Below are positions 62,001-64,000 of a stretch of 64,000 nucleotides of DNA, in pieces (the first letter of the stretch is position 1; every line of letters starts with the position of its first letter). The DNA is taken from positions 22,643-86,642 of the forward strand of contig JBDHQI010000017.1 in assembly GCA_039806955.1 (NCBI GenBank), given 5' to 3'. Source of the stretch: JADLHS01 sp039806955. GTDB lineage: Bacteria; Verrucomicrobiota; Verrucomicrobiia; Limisphaerales; JADLHS01. Both the position numbers and the translations under genes were made by a program. The notes beneath the pieces are model-generated. The model had not been told where the DNA came from. It was given only the letters and a program-made list of their open reading frames with translations, and did not search any database.

Positions 62001-64000
62001 GGAACAGCCTCTTCCGCTCCTTGTCGTCCAATTGGGTTTCCATGAAGCTAAATGTGTCGCTTGCGCCGACCCAAAATTACCAGCAAGTCCACTTGGCGGC
62101 CTACCAGGATGACGATAACTGGGTGCAAGTTGGTCTTGCTTACAACGACACCTATGGTGGAACTGAAATTATTCCTATCGTCAGTGAGCTTAATGGCAAT
62201 CCGTTTGCGGCTCATGCAAACGCAAGTTCCGTGACCAATCTTTTCATGCGCTTGGATCGCGATCCCGTCACCGATGATTTTACCGGGCTGTATTCTTTTG
62301 ATGATGCGAACTGGGAAACGATTGGGATTTTGAATCGCACGCTCACAAATGTGTGCCTCGCACTTTGGACCGGGGGGTCGCCGGGCGGGTTTCCCAATGC
62401 AGATTACTACTTTCTTGAGGTAGTCGTTACCAATGCGCCCAAGCGGCTCACCTACGCTTTGCTTGATCCGCCTGCAGGTGCATCCATTGATGCCGATGGG
62501 GTGATCACCTGGACTCCGACCGAGGCCCAGGGGCCCGGCACCAATGTCCTTACCACCGTGGTTACGGACAATGGGGTGTCGCCATTGTTTGCCACAAACA
62601 GCTTTACGGTGGTCGTTTCAGAAGTTAACAGCGCGCCAACATTTGAAACAACTTTAACCACGAACATCGTGGCTTTAATGCCGTGGAGCACTCTGGTGAT
62701 GGCGACAGACTCCGATCAACCAGCGAATGGGCTTAATTTTGATCTGGTTTCCGGACCGGCCGGATTGACCGTCAGTTCGGAGGGGTTGATTCAATGGACC
62801 CCAACCATCAACCAAGCTGGAGCGTCTTATCCGGTTCAAGTTCGGGTTACCGATTACAATCCCGATGCGGTAAATGAGCAATCCTTGAGCGCCACCAATG
62901 AGATGACCATCGTGGTGGGGCCGGTGTTGACGGTGACTGCCAATAGTGCCAACCGGACCTACGGCGCAGCGAATCCAAGTTTTACCGCCAGTTATAGTGG
63001 CTTCATTGACGGTGACGATCCGAGCGTGTTGGATGGCGCTCTGACGTTGGCCACTTCAGCAACCTCAACCAGTCCGATTGGCGAATATGCGGTCACCGCT
63101 TCCGGCCTTACTTCTGATAAGTACTTGGTCGTTTTCGTCCCCGGCACTCTGACGATCGAAAAGCGGGCACTGACAGTAACCGCAGTGAATGACAGCAAGG
63201 TTTACGACGGAACAACCGGTTCGGCTGGAACGCCGACGATTACTACGGGTAGTTTGGTCAACGGACAGACGGCTACGTTTACACAGATCTTCGACAATCG
63301 GAACGTAGGGACCGGAAGGACCTTAATCCCATCGGGGTTGGTCAACGACGGGAACGGCGGCAACAACTATAGCTACACCTTTACGTCAGTAGCGGGAGGG
63401 GAGATCACGCCACGGACTTTGACGGTGACGGGGCTGACCGGGGCGAACAAGGTGTATGACGGGACCACGACGGCCAGCGCGAGCGGGACGGCGGTGTTGA
63501 GCGGAGTGGTGAGTCCGGACGCGGTGACGCTGGGGGGCACGCCGGTGTATACGTTTGCGAGCGCCAGTGTGGGGACGGGGGTTGCGATCACGACGACGGG
63601 TTACACGCTGGGCGGGGCGGCGGCGGGGAACTACACGCTGACGCCGCCCGGATTGAGCGCGGACATCACGGCGCTGGAGATCACGGGCAGCTTTACGGCG
63701 GACAACAAGGTGTATGACGGCACCGCGGCGGCGACGGTGCTGACGCGCACACTCAACGGGGTGCTGGCGGGGGACAGCGGCAACGTGAACCTGAGTGGCG
63801 GCACGGCGACCTTTGCGGATGCGAGCCAGGGGCTGGGCAAGCCGGTGACCCTGGCCGGGGCGACGCTGACCGGCAGTGCGGCGGGGAACTACAGTTTGAC
63901 TGCGGTGGGGACGACGACGGCCAACATCACGGCGCTGGAGATCACGGGCAGCTTTACGGCGGACAACAAGGTGTATGACGGCACCGCGGCGGCGACGGTG
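59048..64000 (+). CDS. Giant secreted protein with NodB-type deacetylase, nested beta-sandwich module, cadherin-like, MBG and YDG repeats; C-terminus outside window
   Basis: The frame is open from the ATG at 59048 to the window end, 1651 codons. A hydrophobic segment near 25-45 (MLTVGCFTFGVLNAVC) is the likely export signal; the ATG at 59132 is an alternative start. Order: beta-sandwich module A (about 50-265; INFTYANRAAFLAGGWDF), BACON-like domain (275-370), polysaccharide deacetylase domain (about 372-600) with SVDDG, GCHLVDH and LAWPCG as the three NodB motifs, a sandwich to about 680, cadherin-like domains, a second module A (about 910-1128) nested in a cadherin-like domain, two more cadherin-like domains, an MBG domain (about 1292-1372; RTYGAANPSFTASY) and YDG repeats (KVYDGTT, KVYDGTA). 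The last third is clearly more GC-rich. It probably binds and edits the exported polymer at the cell surface. Confidence 0.85.
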   Translation, partial: MPIWKKEIILGKTECPPHLSFWECLIKSMLTVGCFTFGVLNAVCQTTNTINFTYANRAAFLAGGWDFLARNPDGTTRNTEITSGTVPPDVSYNQTLHSCYLRVPADAGDMWASANNTRNTIFRDLETNWMSVRLEVNFAPTQPYQQVNLMIYQDDDNYIEVGRVCGYPEEQLVGFTREVNGAPVTYAELSVAATNLQLRLDRDLQFGDISGFYSLDGTNWVALGNVTQGLINPRLGIWVGGSPSEFPNADLRRLQIITADTAVVTTLVLQPTELVFSTVAGQTLTNYQKLRVNHRGPQRLAWSVTNLPTWLTLTATNGLTTGELNASVNATGLAAGVYQATLQFVASGATNNPQPLKVSLVVNPESRVTLPDWKGGKSGALSISVDDGGNAMYGLLRDNGYSGTYLMNGTTAPSFYDDYYTNGMELGCHLVDHLCTIFEGSNLLYELEANINGLAATTIQPAADIITLAWPCGIANGDMRGRAGEYFLAIRGYNINQLEDPTPSDFMELKNFNSHEHDPHDYNAAAPDNPADLKTVVDAAIAQGKWANLVFHGYDNDDGAVAYSVGKDIWVSSIGAVTKYIYQRDRTVISNYLETVGQVRFDCYRLPIAASRVRSFESAISTNDTVTLAVSLGGIGVISNLTVNGVSTTNYTTRTVGDNTMLYWDTVMTTTPQQVVLTLPSTTNLPPVLAPNANVVIAEGQLLIITNTAVDPETNAMTFSLGAGAPAGMNMTPDGILTWTPDETCGGLNYTVQVIVTDNGFPSRSATNSFMVTVDEWNEAPILPSLANRTSYGQALVQVVNTATDADLPANSLSYALLAAPANASINSAGIITWSPSAAQVPSTNLFTTVVTDANPTAVNATSLSATNQFAVVVLTSPLVLPEQVDRVINELTTLTVTNTATDPEISDPANVGSFTTNSINFTYASRAALLADGWSFIAKSPDGLPRDTEQVAGAVVSYDQTLHPGSLRVPVDEGDLWQSANDTRNSLFRSLSSNWVSMKLNVSLAPTQNYQQVHLAAYQDDDNWVQVGLAYNDTYGGTEIIPIVSELNGNPFAAHANASSVTNLFMRLDRDPVTDDFTGLYSFDDANWETIGILNRTLTNVCLALWTGGSPGGFPNADYYFLEVVVTNAPKRLTYALLDPPAGASIDADGVITWTPTEAQGPGTNVLTTVVTDNGVSPLFATNSFTVVVSEVNSAPTFETTLTTNIVALMPWSTLVMATDSDQPANGLNFDLVSGPAGLTVSSEGLIQWTPTINQAGASYPVQVRVTDYNPDAVNEQSLSATNEMTIVVGPVLTVTANSANRTYGAANPSFTASYSGFIDGDDPSVLDGALTLATSATSTSPIGEYAVTASGLTSDKYLVVFVPGTLTIEKRALTVTAVNDSKVYDGTTGSAGTPTITTGSLVNGQTATFTQIFDNRNVGTGRTLIPSGLVNDGNGGNNYSYTFTSVAGGEITPRTLTVTGLTGANKVYDGTTTASASGTAVLSGVVSPDAVTLGGTPVYTFASASVGTGVAITTTGYTLGGAAAGNYTLTPPGLSADITALEITGSFTADNKVYDGTAAATVLTRTLNGVLAGDSGNVNLSGGTATFADASQGLGKPVTLAGATLTGSAAGNYSLTAVGTTTANITALEITGSFTADNKVYDGTAAATV
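63671..64000 (+). repeat. YDG-domain DNA repeat, 261-bp period, continues past window
   Basis: The block starting GCGCTGGAGATCACGGGCAG at 63671 recurs at 63932 and is identical as far as the window end (69 bases). The unit of 261 bases encodes one 87-residue YDG domain. Further copies are likely beyond the edge. Confidence 0.85.

Noticed and set aside
51941..64000. Exosortase/PEP-CTERM sorting in the polymer locus
   Set aside because: ATP-grasp and Wzz-kinase genes are common in such loci, but no exosortase and no PEP-type C-terminal tail was seen in this window.

Overview
The window reads as chromosomal DNA of a free-living Verrucomicrobiota bacterium, probably of the Pedosphaera/Limisphaerales type. 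This is an inference from gene content: fairly high GC, large secreted proteins built from Ig-, cadherin-, LamG-, MBG- and YDG-type modules, a shared C-terminal module ending in FYRVL, a Tat-exported Gfo/Idh/MocA oxidoreductase next to a HEAT-repeat protein, a PilT pair, and dispersed hairpin repeats with their own transposase. No rRNA, tRNA or CRISPR array was recognised. No phylogenetic marker gene was available to settle the taxonomy.

Region 1 (1-8.9 kb): a secreted beta-helix protein running off the left edge, a DUF3500 secreted protein translationally coupled to a HupE/UreJ-type membrane protein, and a divergent histidine kinase/response regulator pair. Perfect ATTAAG-N5-ATTAAG direct repeats lie upstream of the beta-helix gene and of a small secreted-peptide ORF with a related N-terminus. 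A near variant sits in the promoter region of the two-component genes. Together they suggest a small local regulon.

Region 2 (8.9-27.9 kb): mpl (cell-wall recycling) behind a nucleotidyltransferase/partner pair; a transposase relic; a zinc-ribbon/SPFH membrane module split by a REP-associated transposase with inverted hairpin repeats; a Gfo/Idh/MocA plus HEAT-repeat operon; a 1470-residue metalloprotease; a 1.5-kb stretch of gene relics and repeats; a secreted phosphodiesterase; a CoaB-like protein and a PlsC-like acyltransferase.

Region 3 (27.9-36.4 kb): a secreted discoidin-like protein coupled to an Agl23-type membrane glycosyltransferase, an EamA transporter, a second secreted phosphodiesterase, a PilT/PilU-like operon with a receiver-like protein, and a MidA-type methyltransferase.

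Region 4 (36.4-64 kb): an exopolysaccharide locus, nearly all on the + strand. It holds dTDP-rhamnose synthesis (rfbA-C-D-B), a priming sugar transferase, a WlbA-like dehydrogenase with a hexapeptide acetyltransferase, a Wzz/BY-kinase gene split by a frameshift at a G run, a deacetylase-glycosyltransferase fusion, three further GT2 enzymes, an O-antigen ligase/polymerase-like protein, two secreted beta-helix proteins, an ATP-grasp ligase beside a phosphatidylserine-decarboxylase-like protein, and a giant secreted protein. The giant protein carries a NodB-type deacetylase domain and MBG/YDG repeats and runs off the right edge. An IS3-type element with a damaged orfA sits inside the locus. No Wzx flippase, DegT aminotransferase or exosortase was seen in the window.
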